From Noviherbaspirillum cavernae (GTDB lineage Bacteria; Pseudomonadota; Gammaproteobacteria; Burkholderiales; Burkholderiaceae_D), in the NCBI RefSeq assembly GCF_003590875.1, contig NZ_QYUN01000003.1:186001-250000 (forward strand): a stretch of 64,000 nt of DNA. The letters run 5' to 3'. Shown piece after piece: positions 27,273 to 36,337 of the stretch. Each line of letters starts with the position of its first letter. The first letter of the stretch is position 1. Under the pieces are notes generated by a model, which did no database searches, was not told the origin of the DNA, and saw nothing but the letters and a program-made list of their open reading frames with translations. A program made the position numbers and the translations under genes.

Positions 27273-28160
27273 TCATTTCTCTTTGCCGAACAGCCCGGCC
27301 GGCCGGATCATCAGCACGATCGCCATGATGATGAACACCACCGTGGCCGACAGTTCCGGGTAGAACACCCGCGTCAGGCCCTCGATCACGCCCAGCCCGA
27401 GCCCGGTCACGATCGAGCCGAGGATCGAGCCCATGCCGCCGATCACCACCACCGCGAACACCACGATGATCAGGTTGCTGCCCATCAAGGGCGAGACCTG
27501 GATCACCGGTGCCGCCAGCACCCCGGCGAAGGCCGCCAGCGCCACCCCGAAGCCGTAGGTCAGGGTCACCATCAGCGGCACGTTGATGCCGAACGCCTCC
27601 ACCAGCCGCGGGTTCTCGGTGCCGGCGCGCAGGTAGGCGCCCAGTTTCGTCTTCTCGATCACGAACCAGGTGGCGAGGCACACCGCCAGCGAGGCGACCA
27701 CCACCCAGGCGCGGTACTTCGGCAGGATCATGAAGCCGAGGTTGAAGGCGCCCGAGAGCGCCTCCGGCACCGAATACGGCTGGCCGGAGACGCCGTAGAA
27801 GGAGCGGAACAGGCCTTCCACCATGAGCGTGATGCCGAACGTCAGCAGCAGGCCGTACAGGTGGTCCAGCTTGTACAGCCAGCGCAGCATGGTCTTCTCG
27901 ATCACGATGCCGAAGGCCGCCACCACCAGCGGCGCCAGCAGCAGCATCGGCCAGTAGCCGATGCCGAGGTAGTTCAGCCCCATCCAGGCGAGGAACGCGC
28001 CCATCATGTACAGCGCGCCATGCGCGAAATTGATCACGTTGAGCAGGCCGAAGATCACCGCCAGCCCCAGCGACAGCATGGCGTAGAACGAGCCGTTGAC
28101 CAGTCCCAGCAAGAGCTGGCTCAACATCGCTTGCAGCGGAATTCCAAAGATTTCTGTCAT
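27273..28160 (-). CDS. livH: Branched-chain amino acid-type ABC permease LivH
   Basis: A 295-residue permease with eight or so membrane segments. It contains LLNVINFAHGALYMMGAF and RAGTENPRLVEAFGINV, both typical of LivH. The ATG at 28160 has GAGGA upstream. It lies 10 bp after livF and 28 bp before livM. Confidence 0.95.
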   Translation of the reverse strand: MTEIFGIPLQAMLSQLLLGLVNGSFYAMLSLGLAVIFGLLNVINFAHGALYMMGAFLAWMGLNYLGIGYWPMLLLAPLVVAAFGIVIEKTMLRWLYKLDHLYGLLLTFGITLMVEGLFRSFYGVSGQPYSVPEALSGAFNLGFMILPKYRAWVVVASLAVCLATWFVIEKTKLGAYLRAGTENPRLVEAFGINVPLMVTLTYGFGVALAAFAGVLAAPVIQVSPLMGSNLIIVVFAVVVIGGMGSILGSIVTGLGLGVIEGLTRVFYPELSATVVFIIMAIVLMIRPAGLFGKEK

Positions 28161-28170
28161 ATCGTCCTCA

Positions 28171-28878
28171 CTACACGCCCAGCAATTCATTCAATACCGG
28201 CATCTTGTCATTCAGTTCGGATGCAGCGAAGGATTCCACGATCTGGCCGTGCTCCATCACGTAGAAGCGGTCGGCCAGCGGCGCGGCGAAGCGGAAGTTC
28301 TGCTCCACCATCACGATCGTGTAGCCCCGCGCCTTCAGGGTCGTGATCATGCGCGCCAGCGCCTGCACGATCACCGGCGCCAGTCCTTCCGAGATCTCGT
28401 CCAGCAGCAAGAGGCGCGCGCCGGTGCGCAGGATGCGCGCCACCGCCAGCATCTGCTGCTCGCCGCCCGACAGCCGCGTGCCCTGACTCATGCGGCGCTC
28501 GGCCAGATTCGGGAACATGGCGTAGATTTCCTCGACCGACATGCCGCGCTCGGTTTTCGACACCGATGGCGGCAGCAGCAGGTTTTCCTCCGCCGACAGC
28601 GAGGCGAAGATGCCGCGTTCCTCCGGGCAGTAGCCGATGCCGAGATGCGCGATCTGGTGTGTCGGCAGGTGGATCGATTCCACCCCGCCGACCTTGATCG
28701 AGCCGGTGCGCCGTCCGGTCAGGCCCATGATGGCGCGCAGCGTGGTGGTGCGACCCGCGCCGTTTCTGCCCAGCAGCGTGACGACCTCGCCCTGGTCCAC
28801 GGAAAGATTGACGTCGTGCAGGATGTGCGATTCGCCGTACCACGCCTGCAGGTTGGTGATTTCGAGTGCCTTGCTCAT
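28171..28878 (-). CDS. livF: ABC transporter ATP-binding protein LivF with Arg in Walker A
   Basis: A 235-residue ATPase of the LivF family. The signature is RLSGGEQQML, Walker B is LLLLDEISEGLAP and the switch His-equivalent is in VMVEQNF. The P-loop reads GRNGAGRTT, with arginine (codon CGC) where the catalytic lysine of GxxxxGKT/S is expected. All other motifs are intact, so this looks like a clade variant rather than decay. Its start overlaps livG by ATGA, and LivG retains a normal P-loop, so the LivFG heterodimer would have one atypical site. Confidence 0.93.
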   Translation of the reverse strand: MSKALEITNLQAWYGESHILHDVNLSVDQGEVVTLLGRNGAGRTTTLRAIMGLTGRRTGSIKVGGVESIHLPTHQIAHLGIGYCPEERGIFASLSAEENLLLPPSVSKTERGMSVEEIYAMFPNLAERRMSQGTRLSGGEQQMLAVARILRTGARLLLLDEISEGLAPVIVQALARMITTLKARGYTIVMVEQNFRFAAPLADRFYVMEHGQIVESFAASELNDKMPVLNELLGV

Positions 28879-29648
28879 CCGTGCGCTCCTTCCAGCGCGC
28901 CGCTGGTGGTGCCCATGTAGGCTTCCATCACCTGCGGATTGTTCGATACTTCCTCGTAGTTGCCTTCGGCCAGCAGCGCGCCGCGCTGCAGCACCGAGAT
29001 GCGGTCGCAGATGCCCGACACCACGCTCATGTTGTGCTCCACCATGAGGATCGTGCGGCCTGCGGACACCTTCCGGATCAGTTCCGTCACGCGGTGCACG
29101 TCCTCGTGCCCCATGCCCTGGGTCGGCTCGTCCAGCAGCATCAGTTCCGGCTCCATCGCCAGCGTGGTGGCGATCTCGAGCGCGCGCTTGCGGCCGTAGG
29201 GCAGATCGACCGTCAGGGTGTCGGCGAAGCTCTCCAGATCGACCTCGGCCAGCAGCTGCATGGCGCGGCCGTTGAGCTGATCCAGCGTGCGTTCGCTCTT
29301 CCAGAAGTGGTAGGAGGTGCCGAGCGCGCGCTGCAGGCCGATGCGCACGTTCTCCAGCACGCTCAGGTGCGGGAACACGGCCGAGATCTGGAACGAGCGG
29401 ATCACGCCGCGATGCGCGATCTGCTCCGGCTTCAGGGCCGTGATGTCGTCGCCGTTGTACAGGATCGCGCCGGCCGTGGGCGTCAGGAACTTCGTCAGCA
29501 GATTGAAGAACGTCGTCTTGCCGGCGCCGTTCGGCCCGATCAGGGCGTGAATCGAACCGCGCCTGACCTTGAGACTGACGTCATTCACGGCGGTGAACCC
29601 CTTGAATTCCTTCGTCAGGTTCCGCACTTCGAGTACGTTGGTTTGCAT
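28875..29648 (-). CDS. livG: ABC transporter ATP-binding protein LivG
   Basis: A 257-residue ATPase. Walker A is GPNGAGKTT; the Walker B region is LMLLDEPTQGM and the switch is ILMVEHNM. The signature helix is degenerate: where LSGGQ is expected the sequence reads LPYGRKRALEIATTLA, a form common in LivG. It follows the binding-protein gene after about 150 bp and overlaps livF by ATGA. Confidence 0.94.
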   Translation of the reverse strand: MQTNVLEVRNLTKEFKGFTAVNDVSLKVRRGSIHALIGPNGAGKTTFFNLLTKFLTPTAGAILYNGDDITALKPEQIAHRGVIRSFQISAVFPHLSVLENVRIGLQRALGTSYHFWKSERTLDQLNGRAMQLLAEVDLESFADTLTVDLPYGRKRALEIATTLAMEPELMLLDEPTQGMGHEDVHRVTELIRKVSAGRTILMVEHNMSVVSGICDRISVLQRGALLAEGNYEEVSNNPQVMEAYMGTTSGALEGAHG

Positions 29649-29796
29649 AGTGTAGAAATTGAAAACGACAGGATGGCGTCCGACACCTTGCCTGGAGACA
29701 AAGTGCAGACACGGAGACTGCGCGTTGACGCACCACGCAACCCATCAGGGCGACGCGGTGCATCCTTCGGTGTTGATTACAACAGCAGACGGAGGC

Positions 29797-31002
29797 TTAA
29801 CGCTTGACCATGCTGCAGCGCGAAGCCGTCAGAGGCTGGAAGGCTTCCGCTGCGGGAACGGTCGCAACCAGCTTCAGGTAATCCCACGGGGACTTGGATT
29901 CCGCCGGGGTCTTCACTTCCATCATGTACATGTCGTGCATCATGCGGCCGTCTTCACGGATGTACGCATTCTTGGCGAACATGTCGTTGATCTTGACCTT
30001 CTTCATCTGCGCCATGACCTTGTCCGCATCATCGCTGCCGGTGGCGGCGATCGCCTTCAGGTATTGCGACACGGCCGAGTAGGTTCCGGCGTGCACCATG
30101 TTCGGCATGCGCTTCATGCGGTCGAAGAAGCGCTTGCCGAATGCGCGCGAATCCGCGTTCATGTCCCAGTACCACGCGTCGGTGAACTTCATCTTTTGCG
30201 TCTGCTGGAGGCCGAGGCTGTGCACGTCGCTGATCGTCATCAACAGGCCGACCAGGGTCTGCTTCGGCGTGATGCCGAATTCATTGGCCGCCTTGATCGA
30301 GTTGATCACGTCGCCACCGGCGTTCGCCAGACCCACCACTTGCGCTTTCGACGATTGTGCCTGCAGCAGGAAGGAGGAGAAGTCGGACGCATTCAGCGGG
30401 TGCTTGACACTGCCGAGCACAGTGCCGCCGTTGGCCTTCACCACTTCGGACGTATCTTTTTCGAGCGACGCACCAAAAGCATAGTCGGCGGTCAGGAAGT
30501 ACCAGCTCTTGTATCCCTGCTTGACCATCGCCTTGCCGGCCACGTTGGCGAGCGAAAAAGTGTCGTACACATAGTGCACGATGTACGGCGAGCATTCTTC
30601 GTTGGTGTGGCGCAGGTTGGCGCCGCCGGTGATCAGGGCCACGCGCTTCTTGTCGGAAGCCATGCGCGACACGGCCAGCGCGACCGACGAGTTCGGCAGG
30701 TCGACGACGGCATCGACGCCGTCGCGGTCAAACCATTCGCGCGCCTTGGCGCTGCCGATGTCGGCCTTGTTCTGGTGATCGGCCATGATCAGCTCGATCT
30801 TCTTGCCATTCACCTTGCCGCCGAAATCCTCGACCGCCATCCGTGCCGCCTCGACCGAACCCTTGCCGGCGTAGTCCAGGTAGACGCCGGAGAGGTCCGT
30901 CATCACGCCGATCCTGATGACGTCGTCGGAAACTTGCGCACGGGCGGGGCCTGCCGCAGCGAAGGCCAGTGCGATGCTGCACATCAAAACGGATTTCTTC
31001 AT
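29797..31002 (-). CDS. Periplasmic amino acid-type binding protein (LivK-like)
   Basis: A 401-residue type 1 periplasmic binding protein with a signal peptide (residues 1-22, ending PARAQ). The receptor fold starts VIRIGVMTDLSGVYLDYAGKGSVEAARMAVEDFGG. It delivers ligand to the LivHMGF transporter encoded next. Because the upstream gene is a pyrroline-5-carboxylate dehydrogenase, the ligand may be proline or a related amino acid rather than leucine (inference). A GGGAG site lies seven bases before the ATG. Confidence 0.92.
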   Translation of the reverse strand: MKKSVLMCSIALAFAAAGPARAQVSDDVIRIGVMTDLSGVYLDYAGKGSVEAARMAVEDFGGKVNGKKIELIMADHQNKADIGSAKAREWFDRDGVDAVVDLPNSSVALAVSRMASDKKRVALITGGANLRHTNEECSPYIVHYVYDTFSLANVAGKAMVKQGYKSWYFLTADYAFGASLEKDTSEVVKANGGTVLGSVKHPLNASDFSSFLLQAQSSKAQVVGLANAGGDVINSIKAANEFGITPKQTLVGLLMTISDVHSLGLQQTQKMKFTDAWYWDMNADSRAFGKRFFDRMKRMPNMVHAGTYSAVSQYLKAIAATGSDDADKVMAQMKKVKINDMFAKNAYIREDGRMMHDMYMMEVKTPAESKSPWDYLKLVATVPAAEAFQPLTASRCSMVKR

Positions 31003-31066
31003 GTGTTGACTCCCTGGTTGTTGTACTTCGAACTTCGAATGAATCCGGAACCCCGGACGGTTTTTG

Positions 31067-32689
31067 CTACGCCATGAACGGATAGGTATAGTCGGTCGGT
31101 GGCGCCGATGTCTCCTTCACCGTGCGCGGCGAAACCCAGCGCAGCAGGTTGAGCGCGGACCCGGCCTTGTCGTTGGTGCCGCTGCGACGCGCACCGCCGA
31201 AGGGCTGCTGACCTACGACAGCGCCTGTCGGCTTGTCGTTGACGTAGAAATTACCGGCCGCGAAGCGCAATGCCTGTGCAGCCTGCTGCACTGCTGCGCG
31301 ATCACGAGCAAAAACCGCGCCGGTCAATGCGTAGGGGCTGGTGCCGTCAACCAGCTTGAGCACCTCATCCCATTGGCTGTCCTGATAGACGTAGACCGAC
31401 AGGACCGGGCCGAAGATTTCGTTCTTCATCAGCGCGTGTTGCGGATCGCTGACCTCGATCACGGTCGGCGCAACGAAATAGCCGACGCTGTCGTCCGTGC
31501 CGCCGCCCACCAGGATGGAGGCCGAGGCGTCCGCCTTTGCCTGGCCGATCGCGTTGCCGATCCGTTCGAACGCACGACGATCGATCACGGCACTCATGAA
31601 ATTGCTGAAGTCGCAGACATCGCCCATCTTGATGGTCTGCACCATGCCGACCAGGCGTTCCTTCACCGCCGGCCAGAGCGATGCCGGGATGTAGGCACGC
31701 GAGGCCGCGCTGCACTTCTGGCCCTGGTATTCGAAGGCGCCGCGCACCAGCCCGACCACCAACGCATCGACATCGGCCGACGCGTGCGCCAGCACGAAAT
31801 CCTTGCCGCCGGTTTCGCCGACCAGACGCGGATAGGCGCGGTAGTTGGAGATGTTGCGACCGACTTCGGACCACAGTGAATCGAACACGGCGGTCGATCC
31901 GGTGAAGTGAATCCCTGCCAGCGACGGATGCTTGAGGACGATATCGCTCATCTCCATCGGATCGGCCGGGACGAAATTGATCACGCCTTTCGGCAAACCG
32001 GCCTCTTCCAGCAGTTCCATGAACAGGTAGTTGCTGAGGGCAGCAGTGGTGGCGGGCTTCCACACCACCGTATTGCCCATCAATGCCGGCGCGATGGCGA
32101 GATTGCCGCCGATAGCCGTGAAATTGAACGGTGTCACGGCGTAGACGAAGCCTTCCAGCGGACGGTATTCCAGACGATTGCGCACACCGGCGGACGACAG
32201 CGGCTGCCCGGCCTCGATTTCATGCGCGAACTGCACATTGAAGCGCAGGAAGTCGATCAGTTCGCAGGCCGAATCGATTTCCGCCTGATAGGCGGTCTTG
32301 CTCTGACCGAGCATCGTGGCCGCATTCAGTTTTGCGCGCCACGGTCCGGCCAGCAGATCCGCGGCCTTCAGGAAGACGGCGGAGCGTTCCTACAAGGTCC
32401 AGCGGCTCCAGTCGCGCTGGGCCGCGCATGCGCCATCGATCGCCTTTTGAATGCCATCGGCTCCCGCAAGGCTGACCTTCGCCAGTACCCGCTGATGATC
32501 ATGCGGCGCGCGCACTGTCGTGCCATCTTCGTCAAACAGGCGTTCGCCGTTCGCCACGACGCTGATGTCGATGCTACGGTTCTTCTGGACTTCGAGTTCA
32601 GCCTGAAGCGCTGCACGCTCGGGGGAGCCCGGAGCGTAGGAAAGAACCGGCTCGTTCGGGAACGTTGGATACTGGTTAGATGTCAACAT
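31067..32689 (-). pseudogene. pruA: 1-pyrroline-5-carboxylate dehydrogenase interrupted by one amber codon
   Basis: A continuous frame of 541 codons encodes a group 1 P5C dehydrogenase (oxidises glutamate semialdehyde to glutamate with NAD), except for a TAG at 32390-32392, codon 100. The sequence reads DWSRWTL-stop-ERSAVFLKAADLL, with no shift in frame; a single GAG to TAG change explains it. The rest is intact, including the catalytic Cys in GQKCSAASRA, the Glu in LVGETGGKD and the C-terminus. Possible readings are a recent nonsense mutation, an assembly or base-calling error, or amber suppression. It heads the liv operon and is divergent from a GntR gene. Downstream re-initiation at MLGQSKTAY (32314) would lack about 125 residues. 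Confidence 0.9.
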
Positions 32690-32706
32690 AATACGATTTT
32701 TCTAAA

Positions 32707-32716
32707 TTGGATCCAA
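32707..32716. promoter_or_regulatory. Candidate GntR operator upstream of pruA
   Basis: TTGGATCCAA is a perfect 10-bp palindrome in an AT-rich stretch, 18 bp upstream of the pruA start and about 90 bp upstream of the GntR start. Palindromes of this size are common for FCD-type GntR regulators. Confidence 0.5.
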
Positions 32717-32804
32717 AATATAAAAGAGTGGATGCAGTGTAGCAGGAGATTTATTCAGGCACAATAGAGCCCTCGTTGACTTTTGACATCAAGAATCCGC
32801 CCTC

Positions 32805-33476
32805 ATGGCCCACCCCCGAAGCTCTTCTTCCGCCCCATCCAAAGGCTTGCCTCAAATGATTCGCGACCAGTTGCGCGACGAAATCCTGAAAGGCACCCTT
32901 CCCGCCGGCACCCAGTTGCGGCAGGATGCATTGGCAGAACGCTTCAGTACCAGCCGCATCCCGGTCAGGGAAGCCTTGCGGAAACTTGAAACGGAAGGTC
33001 TGGTGTCTTACGAGCGCAATCGGGGCGCGATCGTGATCGAGATGGATGTCACCCAGATCTGCGAATTGCTCGATATCCGCGTCGCACTGGAATGCCACGC
33101 AATCAGACTCAGCATTCCGAACATGGTGCAGATGGATTTCGACCAGATGCAGGAGATCCTCGACGCGTATTCCGCCTCGGAATCCATCACGGAATGGGCG
33201 GAATACAATCGCCGCTTCCACCTCGCCCTCAGCGCGCCCGCCAACAACCTCAAGCTGCGGCGACTGATCGAGGAGTTCTGCCTGAATACCGACCGCTACA
33301 CGCATGAAATGATGTCGATTGCGACCGGCAAGGAAGGCCCGCAATCCGATCACTACGAGATTCTCGATGCCTGCAAGAAAGGGGATGCAGATGCGGCGGT
33401 CAAGCTGCTGGAACTGCACATTCTGGAAACCAAGAAGAACCTGCTGGCAACTGACAGGATGAAGCAAGCCCTGTAG
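32805..33476 (+). CDS. GntR-family regulator divergent from pruA
   Basis: A 223-residue regulator with a winged helix (about 15-80; AGTQLRQDALAERFSTSRIPVREALRKLETEGLV) and an FCD effector domain (about 88-210; ELLDIRVALECHAIRL, YNRRFHLALSAPANN, HYEILDACKKGDADAAVKLLELHI). It reads away from the pruA-liv operon and is the likely local controller, with the palindrome at 32707-32716 as a site. The effector would be the transported amino acid or a breakdown product (inference). Confidence 0.92.
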   Translation: MAHPRSSSSAPSKGLPQMIRDQLRDEILKGTLPAGTQLRQDALAERFSTSRIPVREALRKLETEGLVSYERNRGAIVIEMDVTQICELLDIRVALECHAIRLSIPNMVQMDFDQMQEILDAYSASESITEWAEYNRRFHLALSAPANNLKLRRLIEEFCLNTDRYTHEMMSIATGKEGPQSDHYEILDACKKGDADAAVKLLELHILETKKNLLATDRMKQAL

Positions 33477-33503
33477 GGCGGTTTGCAGGAACGGCAGCAG
33501 GCC

Positions 33504-34037
33504 CTAATCGTTCTGAAAAGACTGCATGAGCTGCTCGATGATTGCTTCGGATGGCAGCCGGATATCGACGCGAATGCCTCGCTCATCATCCTGCAAGGAT
33601 TCCAGATCACGGAACTGGCTGTCGAGCAGCGTCATCGGCATGAAATGTCCGCGGCGAGCCAGCATGCGCGCCGCGATCAATTCGCGGTCGCCGGCAAGAT
33701 GCACGAACGCCAGATTCGGGTCGCCGCCGCGCAGGATGTCGCGATAGCGCCGCTTCAATGCGGAGCAGGAAAGCACGAGTCCCCTGCCCTCGTCCGCCGC
33801 CTTTCCGATCCGCGCCTGCAACAGCAATAGCCAGCCGTGGCGATCCTCGTCGTTCAAGGGGATGCCGGCCGCCATTTTGGCAATGTTGGCCGGCGAGTGA
33901 TCCGCATCGCCTTCCACAAACTCGACGCCCAGCCGCGCGGCAAGCCGACTCCCGATCTCGCTCTTGCCGGTGCCGCTGACGCCCATGACGATCCAGCGCC
34001 GCGGTGGAGTTGCCGTCCCGTTTGCCTTCGTCGCCAT
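33504..34037 (-). CDS. gntK: Gluconokinase
   Basis: A 177-residue P-loop kinase of the GntK/shikimate-kinase-like group. The P-loop is GVSGTGKSEIG, followed by EGDADHSPANIAKMAAGIPLNDEDRHGW, which marks gluconokinases, and LSCSALKRRYRDILR. It phosphorylates gluconate to 6-phosphogluconate in the cytoplasm. The start at 34037 has AAAGGA upstream; an ATG four codons earlier abuts that site. It is downstream of thiD on the same strand with a 98-bp gap and no functional link is evident. Confidence 0.93.
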   Translation of the reverse strand: MATKANGTATPPRRWIVMGVSGTGKSEIGSRLAARLGVEFVEGDADHSPANIAKMAAGIPLNDEDRHGWLLLLQARIGKAADEGRGLVLSCSALKRRYRDILRGGDPNLAFVHLAGDRELIAARMLARRGHFMPMTLLDSQFRDLESLQDDERGIRVDIRLPSEAIIEQLMQSFQND

Positions 34038-34135
34038 GGCGATTGACATCCTTTCTGCCGCGTGACGAGCTGCTTTGCGATTGTCCGGACAGCCTGTTGC
34101 CGCCCGGCTCCCGCCCTGCCGCGAAAATATTCGCG

Positions 34136-35017
34136 TCAGTCCCTCTTCGCCAACGGAAGTTTCTTCAACGGCAGCGGCGCATGGCCATGATTGAGAGGGC
34201 CGTGCCCATTGCCGGTTCTGACATCGGCCCCTTCCGCGATCGCCTGGTAGATGAAGCTGCGAGCGCGCTGCACGGCATCGGGGAGCGAATCGCCGAGCGC
34301 CAGATGACATGCGATGGCCGATGACAGCGTGCAGCCTGTACCGTGCGTATTGCGGCTGGCGATGCGCAGGCTGGACATGCGCAGCGCAGCCTGATCCGCT
34401 TGCAGCAGCACATCGGTCAAATGCTCGCCCGGAAGATGGCCGCCTTTCAGCAGCACCGCCTGCGCACCCAGTTTCATCAGGTCGGCGGCGGCTTCGTCCA
34501 GTTGCGATTCATCCTGCAAGGGACGTCCCAGCAGCAGCGCCGCCTCGTCGAGATTCGGCGTCACCACCGCCGCCAGCGGGAACAGTTCCTGCACCAGCAC
34601 GGCGACCGTTTCCTGCGCAATCAGGCGGTCGCCGCTGGTTGCCACCATCACCGGGTCGAGCACCACCCGTTGCCATCCGTAGCGCCGGATCGCCTGCGCC
34701 ACCACGCGCGCCACTTCGGGATCATGGAGCATGCCGATCTTGACGGCATCGACGCCGATATCGGTCGCGACCGCATCGATCTGCCTTGCCAGCATCTCCG
34801 CCGGTACGGCATGAATGCCGGTCACGCCGCGCGTATTCTGGGCGGTGATCGCGGTGATGGCTGTCATCCCGAAACAGCCGAGCGCGGCGAAGGTTTTCAG
34901 GTCGGCCTGGATGCCCGCACCGCCGCCGCTGTCGGAGCCGGCGATGCTCAACACACGCGGGTAGCGAAAAGGCATGTCGGGAAATTGCATGTCGTCCGGG
35001 GTGTTCTGCTGCGTCAC
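34136..35017 (-). CDS. thiD: Hydroxymethylpyrimidine/phosphomethylpyrimidine kinase
   Basis: A 293-residue ribokinase-fold enzyme of thiamine synthesis, phosphorylating HMP and HMP-P. Diagnostic stretches are [36 protein letters not shown] and [15 protein letters not shown] with the anion-hole and base residues. No TPP riboswitch is visible upstream. It lies 33 bp after the RibD/DHFR-like gene on the same strand. Confidence 0.95.
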   Translation of the reverse strand: MTQQNTPDDMQFPDMPFRYPRVLSIAGSDSGGGAGIQADLKTFAALGCFGMTAITAITAQNTRGVTGIHAVPAEMLARQIDAVATDIGVDAVKIGMLHDPEVARVVAQAIRRYGWQRVVLDPVMVATSGDRLIAQETVAVLVQELFPLAAVVTPNLDEAALLLGRPLQDESQLDEAAADLMKLGAQAVLLKGGHLPGEHLTDVLLQADQAALRMSSLRIASRNTHGTGCTLSSAIACHLALGDSLPDAVQRARSFIYQAIAEGADVRTGNGHGPLNHGHAPLPLKKLPLAKRD

Positions 35018-35050
35018 TGCATTCTTCCTGTTGATTGAATTGGTTGCTGT

Positions 35051-35602
35051 TCAGTTCGCGTCCTGCTGCGCACGCAATTTGTATACCGATTGCGTGAAGC
35101 CCGACTTGAACGATGTTGTCTCGACGTGTTCCGCATACACGTCCTCATGCAGCGTGCCAAACAGCGGCAGTCCATCGCCGATGAGGACAGGTATGCGGGT
35201 GAGCGTCATGTCGGTGACGAGGCCGGCTTGCAGGAAGGATTGAATGACTTTGCCGCCATCGATATACAAGCGACGCACCTCCTGGGCCTTCAATGTTCGC
35301 GTCAACTCCCCCACCGTGCCGGAAAACAATTCCACTTTGCCCTTTGCCGATTCCGGCACTTCGCTCAAGCTGCGACTGAGCACCACAACCCGCCGGCCCT
35401 CGTAGGGCCATTCGGGAAAGCTCAGTGCCTTCTCGAAAGTATTTCTGCCCATCGCGAGGCAATCCACCGTCGCCATGAAATCCGCATAGCCGTAATCCTC
35501 CGAATCGCCCGGATTACCGGCGTTGATCAGCCAGTCGATGCTGCCGTCGGGGCGCGCGATGAATCCATCGAGACTGGTTGCGATGTACACGGATACTTGC
35601 AT
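35051..35602 (-). CDS. Dihydrofolate reductase/RibD C-terminal domain protein
   Basis: A 183-residue stand-alone RibD_C module beginning MQVSVYIATSLDGFIARPDGSIDWL, with MGRNTFEKAL and IDGGKVIQSFL typical of the NADPH-binding fold. Single-domain members are predicted reductases of unknown substrate, not true DHFR. The chosen ATG at 35602 removes an unsupported 30-residue extension. Confidence 0.85.
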   Translation of the reverse strand: MQVSVYIATSLDGFIARPDGSIDWLINAGNPGDSEDYGYADFMATVDCLAMGRNTFEKALSFPEWPYEGRRVVVLSRSLSEVPESAKGKVELFSGTVGELTRTLKAQEVRRLYIDGGKVIQSFLQAGLVTDMTLTRIPVLIGDGLPLFGTLHEDVYAEHVETTSFKSGFTQSVYKLRAQQDAN

Positions 35603-35706
35603 GGCGGTGTGATCAGTGAGAAAGAGATTTCTGCATGTCCGAGGCGAGAAGGCATTTGCACGAAAAATCATCAATAGATGATGATCGCCCACCGATTTTT
35701 CAAGGC

Positions 35707-35737
35707 CTTGAAAAGCATGGCGGCCATACCTACGTTG
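35707..35737 (+). promoter_or_regulatory. Possible promoter of the second hsp20
   Basis: CTTGAAA is followed after about 17 bp by TACGTT; CCATACCT lies between and resembles a sigma-32 -10 but at short spacing. The site is about 65 bp before the hsp20 start at 35803. Confidence 0.3.
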
Positions 35738-35802
35738 GACTCAGCGGATGCTCATCGGAGGTCCGCCACATCATATCGCTTAATTTGAAAGGATAGATAG
35801 CC

Positions 35803-36258
35803 ATGCGTACTTATGACTTCACCCCTCTTTACCGTTCCGCCATCGGATTCGACCGTCTGGCGCAACTCTTCGACGAAGCGCAGCGCACCGATTCGCAGCC
35901 GAGTTACCCGCCTTACAACATCGAACTGGTGAGCGAGGACAAATACCGCATCGTGATGGCCGTGGCCGGCTTCGAGCGTTCGGAACTCGATATCGAGAGC
36001 GAACACGATACGCTCAAGGTCATCGGCCGCAAGCAGCGCGATGAAACCAAGCGTACCTTCCTGCATCGCGGCATCGCGGCGCGCGACTTCGAACAGCGCT
36101 TCCAACTGGCCGACCATGTCAAGGTGGTGAGCGCGAACCTCGACAACGGCTTGCTCAGTATCGAGCTCGTGCGCGAAATCCCCGAGGCGCTGAAGCCGCG
36201 CAAGATCGAGATCAACGGCAGCGGCAACGTGGAACTGTTCAATCGCCAGGCTGCATAA
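35803..36258 (+). CDS. IbpA-type Hsp20 small heat shock protein
   Basis: A 151-residue small heat shock protein. It begins MRTYDFTPLYRSAIGFDRLAQLFDEA, the IbpA-type N-terminus, and the alpha-crystallin domain (about 38-135) runs from YNIELVSEDKYRIVMAVAGF to VSANLDNGLLSIELVREIP. It would work as an aggregate-binding holdase. It differs from the class A-like protein at 3.8 kb, which has a longer, different N-terminus. A terminator follows. Confidence 0.95.
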   Translation: MRTYDFTPLYRSAIGFDRLAQLFDEAQRTDSQPSYPPYNIELVSEDKYRIVMAVAGFERSELDIESEHDTLKVIGRKQRDETKRTFLHRGIAARDFEQRFQLADHVKVVSANLDNGLLSIELVREIPEALKPRKIEINGSGNVELFNRQAA

Positions 36259-36291
36259 ACCATCGCCACCATCCCCACCATCAGCTGCATG

Positions 36292-36323
36292 ACGCCGGCG
36301 GAAAACAACCCGCTGGCGTTTTT
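36292..36323 (+). terminator. Terminator after the second hsp20
   Basis: ACGCCGGCGG pairs with CCGCTGGCGT (one mismatch) and is followed by five T. It sits 33 bp after the stop codon. Confidence 0.8.
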
Positions 36324-36337
36324 CATTACCGGAATGC

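Noticed and set aside
26168..28346. Two long plus-strand frames opposite livM and livH
   Set aside because: They are antisense to two well-defined permeases and have the usual HQRE-rich composition of GC-rich shadows.
29659..31077. A 472-codon plus-strand frame opposite the LivK-like gene
   Set aside because: His/Arg-rich, low-complexity translation with no family match; the minus strand has a signal peptide and receptor fold.
34900..35100. TPP riboswitch upstream of thiD
   Set aside because: No CUGAGA-type or other conserved THI-box sequence is present before the gene.
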